Origin: an uncultured candidate division Zixibacteria bacterium
GTDB lineage: Bacteria > Zixibacteria > MSB-5A5 > GN15 > FEB-12
Direction: 5' to 3'
DNA: 8,057 bases
NCBI GenBank assembly: GCA_913009765.1
Contig: CAJVYT010000187.1
Span: 1 to 8,057, forward strand
Below, one piece after another: positions 1 to 6,576 of this stretch; within the stretch, counting starts at the first letter, position 1, and each line of letters opens with the position of its first letter. The notes beneath the pieces are model-generated. The model did no database searches. It saw only the letters and a program-made list of their open reading frames with translations, and was not told the origin of the DNA. A program made the position numbers and the translations under genes.

Positions 1-446
1 TCCCGTTCGTATCCGGCTTTTTCCAAAACTTTCCATGAACCGATATTTTCAAGTTGAACATGAGCATATATCCGTTCTAACTGCATCGTTTCAAAACAGT
101 AATCAGTGAGCAGGTTGATAGCTTCAAGCATAATTCCTTTTCCCCAAAAAGGTTTTGCCAACCAGTATCCTAACTCACCTCGCCGATGAGTCTTGTTGAT
201 AGAGTTTACATCAATCATCCCGATGATTTCTTTTGTCTCTTTATGTTCTATTCCGTAATGTAATGATGCCATACTCTTGCGGTCATCAATACACATATTA
301 ATAAAATCAATCGCATTTTGAAGTGTGTACGGATGAGGGATAATCGTATATTGAGAAATTTCTTTTTCAGCACAATATTTTGTGATAGAATCGGCATCGT
401 CAAGTGTGGTATAGCGAAGATTTATTTTTTGTCCGTTTAGGTTCAT
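1..446 (-). CDS. GNAT-family N-acetyltransferase (RimJ/RimL-like), downstream tandem copy, 3' end cut by window edge
   Basis: This frame is open from the ATG at 446-444 to the left edge: 148 full codons with no stop, so it is a partial but apparently intact gene. Its protein matches the neighbouring acetyltransferase throughout. It has the acetyl-CoA-binding motif region GELGYWLAKPFWGKG (about residues 90-104) and the C-terminal NIGSWKVLEKAGYERE, typical of the Acetyltransf_3 (RimJ/RimL/SpeG-like) branch. The family moves an acetyl group from acetyl-CoA to an amine, either a protein N-terminus or a small molecule; the substrate cannot be read from the sequence. The start lies only 4 nt after the TAG of the upstream copy, so the two are probably co-transcribed, with a weak GGA upstream as a possible ribosome site. 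About 27 C-terminal residues are missing if it matches its sister in length. Differences from the sister are substitutions, not frameshifts, so both copies look functional. Confidence 0.88.
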   Translation of the reverse strand, partial: MNLNGQKINLRYTTLDDADSITKYCAEKEISQYTIIPHPYTLQNAIDFINMCIDDRKSMASLHYGIEHKETKEIIGMIDVNSINKTHRRGELGYWLAKPFWGKGIMLEAINLLTDYCFETMQLERIYAHVQLENIGSWKVLEKAGYER

Positions 447-450
447 GATT

Positions 451-981
451 CTATTTTTTCCAATCTTTCAATTTGGCGTATATATAATGGTCGTACATTT
501 TATTATTTATGCGTAAGACATTTCTCAACAACCCTTCCCGTTCGTATCCGGCTTTTTCCAAAACTTTCCATGAACCGATATTTTCAAGTTGAACATGAGC
601 ATATATCCGTTCTAACTGCATCGTTTCAAAACAGTAATCAGTGAGCAGGTTGATAGCTTCAAACATAATGCCATTTCCCCAAAACGGTTTGGCGACCCAG
701 TAGCCCATTTCGCCCCGAAGATGGGTGTTATTGATAGAGTTTAACCCAATCATCCCGATGATTTCTTTTGTCTCTTTATGTTCTATTCCGTAATGTAATG
801 ATGCCATACTCTTGCGGTCATCAATACACATATCAATAAAGTCGATAGCATCTTGGAGAGTATAGGGGTGAGGGATAAAGGTATATCGAGAAATCTCTTT
901 ATCGGCACAATATTTTGCGATAGAGTCGGCATCATTGAGGGTTGGAAAACGCAGATTTATTTTTTGTCCGTTTAGGTTCAT
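451..981 (-). CDS. GNAT-family N-acetyltransferase (RimJ/RimL-like), upstream tandem copy
   Basis: This is a complete 176-residue protein if it starts at the ATG at 981. I prefer this start because the paralogue starts at exactly the aligned ATG with the same MNLNGQKINLR N-terminus. The longer frame begins at a TTG (1014) that overlaps the predicted promoter. GNAT features are clear: the core EMGYWVAKPFWGNG at about residues 91-104 forms the pyrophosphate-binding loop, and NIGSWKVLEKAGYEREG at about 134-150 is the usual alpha4 signature. The length is normal for single-domain RimJ/RimL-like enzymes. The family acetylates N-terminal or small-molecule amines with acetyl-CoA in the cytoplasm; the substrate here is unknown. 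No Shine-Dalgarno site precedes the ATG, and the predicted -10 box lies only 8 nt upstream, so the mRNA may be nearly leaderless. It is divergent from hutU; a tandem duplicate follows 4 nt downstream. Confidence 0.9.
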   Translation of the reverse strand: MNLNGQKINLRFPTLNDADSIAKYCADKEISRYTFIPHPYTLQDAIDFIDMCIDDRKSMASLHYGIEHKETKEIIGMIGLNSINNTHLRGEMGYWVAKPFWGNGIMFEAINLLTDYCFETMQLERIYAHVQLENIGSWKVLEKAGYEREGLLRNVLRINNKMYDHYIYAKLKDWKK

Positions 982-989
982 TGTTCTAC

Positions 990-1018
990 AATATATCTTT
1001 GCTGATTTTAACAATCAA
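990..1018 (-). promoter_or_regulatory. Predicted promoter of the acetyltransferase pair
   Basis: Reading the minus strand, TTGATT (1018-1013) is followed after 17 nt by TATATT (995-990), a good match to the housekeeping sigma consensus. Only 8 nt separate the -10 box from the ATG at 981, so transcription should start at or within a couple of bases of the start codon, giving a leaderless or nearly leaderless message. This is a prediction from sequence only. Confidence 0.55.
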
Positions 1019-1034
1019 GCTCTAAAAGTCGTGA

Positions 1035-1063
1035 TTGACTTACACACAATGTCTAATTATATT
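1035..1063 (+). promoter_or_regulatory. Predicted promoter of hutU-hutI
   Basis: TTGACT (1035-1040), a 17-nt spacer and TATATT (1058-1063) form a strong sigma70-type promoter. The expected start of transcription is near 1070, leaving a short leader with the ribosome site. Its -35 box lies back to back with that of the divergent acetyltransferase promoter. An inverted pair CAATCA (1012-1017) / TGATTG (1032-1037) overlaps both -35 boxes and could be an operator, although the arms partly reflect the -35 consensus itself. Confidence 0.65.
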
Positions 1064-1074
1064 CATATATCATT

Positions 1075-1081
1075 AAAGGAG
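1075..1081 (+). promoter_or_regulatory. Shine-Dalgarno site of hutU
   Basis: AAAGGAG lies 5 nt before the ATG at 1087. It is a near-perfect anti-16S match that fixes the hutU start and shows this organism uses classical ribosome binding sites. Confidence 0.85.
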
Positions 1082-1086
1082 CAGAA

Positions 1087-2739
1087 ATGAAAGCAAAAAA
1101 TATAAAAGCGGCAAGAGGACTCAAACTCTCCTGCAAAGGCTGGCATCAAGAAGCAGCCCTCAGAATGTTAAATAATAACCTCGACGCCGAGGTAGCCGAA
1201 GACCCCGAAAATCTCATTGTCTATGGCGGTACAGGTAAAGCTGCCCGAAACTGGGATTGTTACAACGGTATTGTTAAATCATTAAAATCATTGAAAAACG
1301 ATGAAACCTTACTTGTACAATCCGGTAAACCGGTAGGTATTTTCCAAACACATGAACATTCACCGCGGGTTCTTATTGCAAACTCTCATTTAGTGCCACA
1401 TTGGGCAACATGGGATAAATTCCGTCAGCTTGAAAAGCTTGGTCTTATAATGTACGGGCAGATGACTGCCGGAAGTTGGATATATATAGGCACACAGGGT
1501 ATAATACAAGGTACTTACGAAACATTTGCCGCCGCCGCTACTCAGCATTTCAAAGGTTCTCTTGCCGGAAAATGGATACTCACCGGCGGTATGGGCGGTA
1601 TGGGCGGAGCTCAGCCCCTTGCTGCCACCATGGTGGGAGCATCGGTGATTTGTGTTGAGGTTGACGAAAAGAAAATCAATCGGCGTGTCAAACAAGGGTT
1701 TTGTGATGTCAAAGTCAAAGAACTCGACAAAGCATTGAAACTGATAAAAGAGCATACAAAATCCAAAGAACCGATTTCAATCGGGCTTGTCGGCAACTGT
1801 GCAGAGATATTCCCTGAAATTTTCAGGCGAGGTATTTTACCCGATATAGTTACAGACCAAACTTCTGCTCACGATGAATTACAAGGCTATATCCCCGAGG
1901 GTCTGACTATGATTGAGGCGAATAAACTTCGCAAAAAAGACCCAAAAGGATATATCGCCCGTTCACTTGAATCAATGCGAAAACATTGTGCTGCTATGGT
2001 AAAATTTTATAAAGCCGGCTCAATAGTGTTCGATTACGGTAACAATCTTCGCGGACAGGCAAAAGATGCCGGACTGGTGAATGCCTTTGATTATCCGGGT
2101 TTTGTGCCTGCGTATGTACGCCCGCTTTTCTGCGAAGGCAAAGGTCCGTTCCGCTGGGCAGCACTCTCCGGTGATCCCAAAGATATTGCCGTGACCGATG
2201 AACTGATATTAAATCATTTCAAGAAGAATAAACTTTTGACCAACTGGATAAAACTTGCTCAGGAAAAAATACCATTTCAAGGTCTTCCGGCTCGTATCTG
2301 CTGGCTTGGGTATGGTGAACGGGCTGAATTTGCTGATATTATTAATAATTATGTAAAAAAAGGTAAGATTTCCGCTCCGATTGTTATTGGACGAGACCAT
2401 CTTGACTGCGGTTCGGTGGCATCACCAAACAGAGAAACCGAAGCGATGAAAGACGGTTCTGATGCTATCGCCGATTGGCCGTTGTTAAACGGTATGCTCA
2501 ATGCTGTTTCCGGTGCAAGCTGGGTCTCAATTCATCATGGCGGCGGAGTTGGTATAGGGAATTCTATTCATGCCGGTATGGTTGTTGTCGCCGATGGAAC
2601 CGATGAAATGGCAGTTCGTTTAAATCGAGTGCTTACCAATGATCCGGGATCAGGTGTTATGCGTCATGTTGATGCGGGCTATCCCGAAGCAAAGAAATTT
2701 GCCAAAAAGCATAAAATCAAACTCCCGATGATGAAATAA
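1087..2739 (+). CDS. hutU: Urocanate hydratase (urocanase)
   Basis: HutU adds water to urocanate to give 4-imidazolone-5-propionate, the second step of histidine degradation; it is a cytoplasmic enzyme that uses tightly bound NAD+ as an electrophile. The 550-residue length is standard for the family. Recognisable parts are [10 protein letters not shown] near residues 46-55, the glycine-rich [11 protein letters not shown] near 167-177, DQTSAHD at 257-263, and [14 protein letters not shown] at 399-412, which contains the family's active-site cysteine (Cys405 here). The highly conserved [19 protein letters not shown] follows at about 434-452, then HHGGGVG at 483-489. The protein looks full length and intact. 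A strong Shine-Dalgarno site and promoter precede it. hutI starts 8 nt after its stop, so the two form an operon. hutH and hutG are not in the window, so the pathway must be completed elsewhere or this is a split hut locus. Confidence 0.98.
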   Translation: MKAKNIKAARGLKLSCKGWHQEAALRMLNNNLDAEVAEDPENLIVYGGTGKAARNWDCYNGIVKSLKSLKNDETLLVQSGKPVGIFQTHEHSPRVLIANSHLVPHWATWDKFRQLEKLGLIMYGQMTAGSWIYIGTQGIIQGTYETFAAAATQHFKGSLAGKWILTGGMGGMGGAQPLAATMVGASVICVEVDEKKINRRVKQGFCDVKVKELDKALKLIKEHTKSKEPISIGLVGNCAEIFPEIFRRGILPDIVTDQTSAHDELQGYIPEGLTMIEANKLRKKDPKGYIARSLESMRKHCAAMVKFYKAGSIVFDYGNNLRGQAKDAGLVNAFDYPGFVPAYVRPLFCEGKGPFRWAALSGDPKDIAVTDELILNHFKKNKLLTNWIKLAQEKIPFQGLPARICWLGYGERAEFADIINNYVKKGKISAPIVIGRDHLDCGSVASPNRETEAMKDGSDAIADWPLLNGMLNAVSGASWVSIHHGGGVGIGNSIHAGMVVVADGTDEMAVRLNRVLTNDPGSGVMRHVDAGYPEAKKFAKKHKIKLPMMK

Positions 2740-2747
2740 TAATTGCA

Positions 2748-4016
2748 ATGAATACAGATAAACGTGCAACACTTCTTATAAAAAATATAGGACAGCTTAT
2801 TACTATGGCAGGTGCCGCTCCTCGAACAGGAAAGCACATGTCCGATTTATCTCTTATTGAAAATGGCGGTATTGCTGTCTCAGGTGAAGAAATTCTGTTT
2901 ATTGGCGAATCTGAAAAAATTGAAGGTCAGGCAGAACTTGCCGAAGGCTGTACTGTAATTGATGCCAAGGGGAAAGTTGTTACCCCCGGTTTTATTGACC
3001 CGCATACTCATCCGGTATTTTCAAAAACTCGCGAAAAAGAATTTGAAATGCGGATTCAAGGCAAAACATATATGGAAATTGCCAAGTCCGGCGGAGGTAT
3101 CCGCTCTTCTGTGCGAGACCTCAGAGAAACTGACTATGTTACACTTAAAGAAAAAACCAAAGAACGGCTTGACCGTTTTCTCTCTTATGGAGTTACTACT
3201 ATTGAGGCAAAATCAGGCTATGGACTTTCTCTTGAATCAGAACTCAAACAGCTTGAAGTTATCAATGAATTGAACCAGACACATACGTTGGATTTAATTC
3301 CTACATTTTTAGGTGCTCACGAAGTTCCCGATGAGTACCGTTCTGACAGAAATGCATATATTGATACTATTATCAATGAAATGATTCCGGCAGTTACAAA
3401 AGATAATCTTGCTGAGTTTTGTGATATATTTACCGAAGAAGGTGTTTTTACAATCGAAGAATCAAGAAAAATTCAGCAAGCTGCCCAAAAAGCAGGCTTA
3501 AAACTAAAATTTCATGCCGATGAATTGCAGTCAACAGGTGGGGGTGAACTTGCTGCTGAACTTGGTGCTGTATCTGCTGACCATCTGGTGTATATCTCCG
3601 ATAACGGTATTAAAGCAATGGCAAAATCAGGTACTGTGGCGGTTCTGCTGCCGGGTACTACATTTTCTCTTTCCGGTAAACAATATGCTCCTGCACGCAA
3701 AATGATTGATGAGGGTGTTGTTGTTGCTCTATCTACTGACTGTAACCCCGGCTCCAGTTATACGGAATCATTGCCTATCATAATATCACTTGCCGCTTTA
3801 CAAATGAAACTTACCGCTGCAGAAGCAATCTCGGCAGTAACTGTTAATGCTGCCGCTGCGGTTGATAGAATTGGTAAAATAGGACAATTGATTGAAGGAA
3901 TGCAGGCTGATATTACTATTTGGAATATGTCGGATTATCGAGAGATGCCATACCATTATGGAGTAAATTTAGTCTCTCAGGTTATCAAAAAAGGGAAACT
4001 TGCAATTGGTAAATAA
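2748..4016 (+). CDS. hutI: Imidazolonepropionase
   Basis: HutI hydrolyses 4-imidazolone-5-propionate to N-formimino-L-glutamate, directly after the HutU step. It belongs to the metal-dependent amidohydrolase superfamily. The 422-residue protein has the expected order: an N-terminal beta-sandwich strand region ending in GKVVTPGFIDPHTHP with metal ligands His86 and His88, FHADE with His256 and Glu259, SADHLVY with His279, and ALSTDCNPG with the catalytic/metal Asp331. KSGYGL (155-160) is also typical of HutI. All expected ligands are present. The ATG lies 8 nt after the hutU stop, with no visible Shine-Dalgarno site in the AT-rich gap, so translation is probably coupled to hutU. Length is normal, with no sign of decay. 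Known family chemistry plus the hutU neighbour make the assignment secure. Confidence 0.97.
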   Translation: MNTDKRATLLIKNIGQLITMAGAAPRTGKHMSDLSLIENGGIAVSGEEILFIGESEKIEGQAELAEGCTVIDAKGKVVTPGFIDPHTHPVFSKTREKEFEMRIQGKTYMEIAKSGGGIRSSVRDLRETDYVTLKEKTKERLDRFLSYGVTTIEAKSGYGLSLESELKQLEVINELNQTHTLDLIPTFLGAHEVPDEYRSDRNAYIDTIINEMIPAVTKDNLAEFCDIFTEEGVFTIEESRKIQQAAQKAGLKLKFHADELQSTGGGELAAELGAVSADHLVYISDNGIKAMAKSGTVAVLLPGTTFSLSGKQYAPARKMIDEGVVVALSTDCNPGSSYTESLPIIISLAALQMKLTAAEAISAVTVNAAAAVDRIGKIGQLIEGMQADITIWNMSDYREMPYHYGVNLVSQVIKKGKLAIGK

Positions 4017-4056
4017 CCATATTGGAACGAGTGTATCTTTAATTCGTAAAACTATT

Positions 4057-4542
4057 ATGACCTTAAAATCAATAATTGCATCACTTTTACTTTTTTCACT
4101 AGTGGGATGTTCTGTCTATACTTTTAATCCAAAGGGAAAGTCTACTATTCACTCAATTGCTATTGAACTTTTTGAAAACACTACAGGTGAGTACGGAATA
4201 GAAGATAAAATGACAGAGCAGGTTATTGAAGCGTTTATTGATGACGGTTCAATTAAAATTGTTCCCGAAGGAAATGCTGAAGTTCTTTTGTATGGAAAAC
4301 TGATAAAATATGAACGAAAACCTTATGAGTATAATGAATCAGATATAGTAAATTCTTATGCTATTACTATGACTTTTGAAATAAAACTGGTAAAGACACT
4401 TGATAATAGCGAAATATGGACAAACACAATCAGCCAGTTTGGCGTCTATAATATTGAGGAAGAAGTAGAGCAGGACGGTCAGCAGAGGGCGATTGCTAAA
4501 TTAGTTGATGATGTAATCAATAAAACTACAAAAAGCTGGTAA
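4057..4542 (+). CDS. LptE-like outer-membrane lipoprotein (LPS assembly family)
   Basis: From the ATG at 4057 the protein is 161 residues and starts with a lipoprotein signal peptide: a short basic start, the hydrophobic stretch IIASLLLFSLVG, and a lipobox LVGC with Cys18 as the lipidated residue. I chose this start because the longer frame, from a TTG at 4000, overlaps hutI and would bury the signal peptide. After the Cys, SVYTFNPKG, IHSIAIELFENTT (about 31-43), ALL-type segments such as EVLLYGKLIKYERKPYEY (75-92) and AITMTFEIKL (102-111) match the pattern of the lipopolysaccharide-assembly family (LptE, PF04390), which plugs the LptD barrel. It follows hutI by 40 nt with no obvious terminator or promoter between, so it may be read from the hut promoter. 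That neighbour is unusual for LptE. No clear ribosome site is seen. Confidence is good for the family and lower for true LptE function, since lptD is not here. Confidence 0.8.
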   Translation: MTLKSIIASLLLFSLVGCSVYTFNPKGKSTIHSIAIELFENTTGEYGIEDKMTEQVIEAFIDDGSIKIVPEGNAEVLLYGKLIKYERKPYEYNESDIVNSYAITMTFEIKLVKTLDNSEIWTNTISQFGVYNIEEEVEQDGQQRAIAKLVDDVINKTTKSW

Positions 4543-4573
4543 ATTGTTAGCAATATTCTGCCGTTTTAAAAGA

Positions 4574-4602
4574 TTGACAGAGAATTTGTTTCCACGTATG
4601 TT
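4574..4602 (+). promoter_or_regulatory. Predicted promoter of the PorV-like operon
   Basis: A perfect TTGACA (4574-4579), a 17-nt spacer and TATGTT (4597-4602) lie just upstream of the barrel-protein gene. Transcription should begin near 4609. AAAGGA at 4612-4617 then lies 6 nt before the ATG at 4624 and serves as ribosome site. This promoter separates the downstream operon from the hut-LptE group, although read-through is possible because no strong terminator is visible in 4543-4573. Confidence 0.7.
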
Positions 4603-4623
4603 CGACTAAACAAAGGATTATAA

Positions 4624-5571
4624 ATGAAATTAAAAACTCGTAATATCGGCATTGTTATTTTATGCCTATTTCTTTTTTCAAGCAGACTTTTTGCCGGCGA
4701 TATAAATGCGGATGCGGGGACATCGTCGTTCCCATTTTTAAAAATTAATATTTCAGCACGTGCTGTTGCTATGGGTGGGGCTTTTACAGGACTCGCTAAT
4801 GACGAATCAGCACTTTATTATAATCCGGCAGGGATTATATCTATAGAAGATACAAAATATATAGTTGGCTATCATGACTACTTTTTTGATATGCAAAGCG
4901 GGTTTTTAGGATATGTAAAACCAATAAACATAAAAAGAACAATCGGATTCTATCTCAGCTATCTTAATTACGGTTCTTTTACGAGGTCTGATTCGCTTGG
5001 CAACACACTTGGTGATTTTGGAGGTGGTGATTTACTTTTTGCTTTTTCTGTTGCTCAAAGAAAAAATCACAATCTTTCCTATGGGGCAACAGCAAAATTT
5101 ATTTATGAAAAAATTGATACATATTCGGCAACCGGAATAGCGTTTGACTTAGCCGCAAAATATAATTCTGACCGGGGACATTTTGGAGCCGGTTTGATGC
5201 TTCAAAATGTCGGTTTGCAGCTCTCGTCACTTGGCAGTTCCAAAGATAAACTTCCGACAACTATTCGAACAGGTATATCATATCAGCCAAAAGGGATGCC
5301 GATGTTGATTTCTTCGGACTTGATACTTCCTATTGATAATGATTTAATTTTTGCTATTGGAGCAGATTATCTGAACTTTAAACCTTTTTATATAAGGCTT
5401 GGATGGAACAGTTTTGGGTCAAACTTTAAAGCTACCAGCTCCAATGCTTCTTTAAGCGGTGCTTCATTAGGATGCGGATTTGATGTCAAACAGATGCAAA
5501 TTTCATATTCTTTTTCACCATCTGCCGATTTGGGTGATTCTCATCGTATAACTGTAACCGGAGAAATTTAA
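4624..5571 (+). CDS. PorV/PorQ-family outer-membrane beta-barrel protein
   Basis: The 315-residue protein starts with a signal peptide: a basic start, the hydrophobic core IGIVILCLFLFSS, and likely cleavage after LFA at residue 24. The mature part opens with the hallmark of the PorV/PorQ (UPF0164, FadL-like) group: ARAVAMGGAF at about 45-54, then NDESALYYNPAG at about 59-70. The rest has alternating beta-strand segments with aromatic belts, such as GFLGYVKPINI, RTIGFYLSYLNYG and FYIRLGWNSFG, as expected for a transmembrane barrel. Members are known in FCB-group bacteria, where some (PorV) take part in type IX secretion and others have no known role. No other type IX genes are here, so secretion cannot be claimed. 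It is the first gene of an operon with its own promoter and ribosome site. Its TAA overlaps the next ATG by one base. Confidence 0.88.
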   Translation: MKLKTRNIGIVILCLFLFSSRLFAGDINADAGTSSFPFLKINISARAVAMGGAFTGLANDESALYYNPAGIISIEDTKYIVGYHDYFFDMQSGFLGYVKPINIKRTIGFYLSYLNYGSFTRSDSLGNTLGDFGGGDLLFAFSVAQRKNHNLSYGATAKFIYEKIDTYSATGIAFDLAAKYNSDRGHFGAGLMLQNVGLQLSSLGSSKDKLPTTIRTGISYQPKGMPMLISSDLILPIDNDLIFAIGADYLNFKPFYIRLGWNSFGSNFKATSSNASLSGASLGCGFDVKQMQISYSFSPSADLGDSHRITVTGEI

Positions 5572-6050
5572 TGAGAAAAAAAATAACAAACAATACTCTT
5601 TTTATAATCATATTAGCTTTGATATTGAATATAGTTGGATGCTCAGGTGCCAGCTATAACGAGCCAAAACAAGTTGTTATTGCTATGTTTGGGGCTATGG
5701 AGAAAAACGATAAAGCTGCCTTGGCTTATATTTTAGATTTACCGGAATTAATGAAAGTTGTCAATGATGATTATGCATTAAATTCTGATAAACCGAGAGT
5801 CTTTACATCGCCAAAAGATATCTTAAATGATTTAACAGATGACGGACTTACAAAAAAAAGATGGTTTTCTTATCAGAGAATAGTCAATAAAGAAGAAATA
5901 TTGGGTGAAACAGCAACTGTTGAAGTAACTTTTGTAGATAAAGAAAAATCGCAAGGATATAAAGTAAAATTTGGTGTGCATATCGTAAATGGAAAATGGA
6001 AAATATATTCGTTTAACACAATTCAAGGTTCTCAGAATGAAAACAACTAA
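5571..6050 (+). CDS. Small lipoprotein with NTF2-like/DUF4878-type domain
   Basis: This 159-residue protein has a lipoprotein signal: MRKK, a hydrophobic stretch to residue 23, and the lipobox IVGC with Cys24. The mature part begins SGASYNEPKQVVIAMFGAMEKNDKAA, with a helix-then-repeat layout, and ends with VEVTFVDKEKSQ, YKVKFGVHIVNGKWKIYSF. A leading helix containing 'F..A....D', followed by strands ending 'v.GkWKI', is typical of NTF2-like/DUF4878 lipoproteins; this is a fold-level guess. The start codon overlaps the stop of the barrel gene (TAATG), and GGAG at 5560-5563 gives a ribosome site 7 nt upstream, so translation is coupled. The next gene overlaps its 3' end by 14 bp. It is probably periplasm-facing, anchored to the outer membrane, and works with its neighbours. 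No specific function can be named. Confidence 0.75.
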   Translation: MRKKITNNTLFIIILALILNIVGCSGASYNEPKQVVIAMFGAMEKNDKAALAYILDLPELMKVVNDDYALNSDKPRVFTSPKDILNDLTDDGLTKKRWFSYQRIVNKEEILGETATVEVTFVDKEKSQGYKVKFGVHIVNGKWKIYSFNTIQGSQNENN

Positions 6051-6456
6051 AATTGTATTAATTCTTCTACTAACTATGACTCTTTCTAATTGTAACAGTA
6101 AAAAAACAGAATCCACTTCAAAAGTACCCGATGAGGTTTCTGTTCAGTTTTTAAAATCACAATTTGACAACAACAAAGCTTTTTATCTGCTTGATGTTAG
6201 GACAATACCTGAATTTGAGCAGGGACGATTGAGTTTTGCCAATGATTTGATACCTTACGATTCTATACAGTTGTATATAGACAAACTTCCTCAAAACAAG
6301 GATACAACAATTTACGTTATTTGTCGTTCCGGTCGTCGTTCCGGTATAGCGACTGCTTATCTTCGTTCTTTAGGATATACTAATGCACATAATGTTACCG
6401 GCGGTGTTTTAGCATGGCAAAAAGCCGGGTATGAGATTGTTTCCGGTAAGCCGTAA
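6037..6456 (+). CDS. Lipoprotein-anchored rhodanese-like protein
   Basis: From the ATG at 6037 the protein is 139 residues. I prefer this start to an in-frame upstream ATG because it puts a signal peptide (MKTTKIVLILLLTMTLSNC) at the N-terminus and has AAGG 8 nt upstream. Cys19 in LSNC is a probable lipidation site, but Asn before the Cys is not the standard small residue, so plain secretion or membrane anchoring is also possible. A single rhodanese domain follows: FYLLDVRTIPEFEQGRL (about 49-65), then the active-site loop CRSGRRS with catalytic Cys96, and HNVTGGVLAWQKAGYEI near the end. Rhodaneses carry sulfur on this Cys as a persulfide. The usual 'EFxxGHI' is EFEQGRL here, with Arg in place of His. 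It overlaps the previous gene by 14 bp, so it belongs to the PorV-like operon. The substrate is unknown; export makes a periplasmic sulfur or redox role likely. Confidence 0.88.
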   Translation: MKTTKIVLILLLTMTLSNCNSKKTESTSKVPDEVSVQFLKSQFDNNKAFYLLDVRTIPEFEQGRLSFANDLIPYDSIQLYIDKLPQNKDTTIYVICRSGRRSGIATAYLRSLGYTNAHNVTGGVLAWQKAGYEIVSGKP

Positions 6457-6500
6457 CAGCAATCTTCACTTTAACTTCAATAAAAATTATCTGTTTATTA

Positions 6501-6572
6501 ATAAAAATAGCCCACTAATGAAATAAAACAGAAAAAGAGGGGGAATTTCTGCCTCGGGAGCATCAGTGAGCT
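6501..6572 (-). ncRNA. Candidate small RNA with closing stem, C-rich hairpin loop and U-tract
   Basis: Read on the minus strand, an arm at 6574-6565 (AUAGCUCACU) pairs with 6516-6507 (AGUGGGCUAU) over 10 bp including one G-U wobble. On the plus strand the same position would be an A-C mismatch, so the structure favours minus-strand RNA. The 3' arm runs into a U-tract (6507-6503), as in an intrinsic terminator. Inside, CAGAAA (6551-6546) pairs with UUUCUG (6534-6529), leaving an 11-nt loop that contains CCCCCUC. C-rich loops in known bacterial small RNAs often bind ribosome sites of target mRNAs. If transcription starts near 6572, two bases of the closing stem would be lost, leaving about 8 bp. 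The RNA would be about 70 nt. This is a prediction; no known family is recognised. Confidence 0.4.
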
Positions 6573-6576
6573 ATCT

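Larger units (their letters stand above)
1..981. repeat. Tandem direct repeat of an acetyltransferase gene (offset 535 bp)
   Basis: Positions 1-446 align without gaps to 536-981. Identity is patchy. Positions 1-127 equal 536-662 exactly, 212-298 equal 747-833 exactly, and 418-446 equal 953-981 exactly. The stretches between (128-211 and 299-417) differ at roughly a quarter of positions by my hand count. The copies therefore look like an old duplication later homogenised in places, or partly an assembly effect at the contig edge. Confidence 0.93.

Noticed and set aside
1390..1755. 121-codon minus-strand open frame inside hutU
   Set aside because: It is a shadow of a highly conserved full-length urocanase gene, low in plausibility as a protein and without a ribosome site.
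2959..3273. 104-codon plus-strand frame inside hutI
   Set aside because: It lies in a different frame of a conserved imidazolonepropionase gene and has no recognisable domain.
4000..4056. Upstream extension of the LptE-like gene from a TTG overlapping hutI
   Set aside because: It would put 19 extra residues before a clear lipoprotein signal peptide; the ATG at 4057 fits better.
4543..4573. Possible terminator after the LptE-like gene (ATTG-TTAG-CAAT)
   Set aside because: The stem is only 4 bp, AT-rich and has no T-run directly after it.
5832..6116. 94-codon minus-strand frame across the lipoprotein/rhodanese overlap
   Set aside because: It is antisense to two well-supported genes; its composition reflects AT-rich antisense sequence.
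6507..6574. The inverted repeat read as a plus-strand terminator for the rhodanese operon, or as ends of a tiny mobile element
   Set aside because: The plus strand has an A-C mismatch and no T-run after the hairpin. There are no target-site duplications or transposase, and the minus-strand reading explains more.
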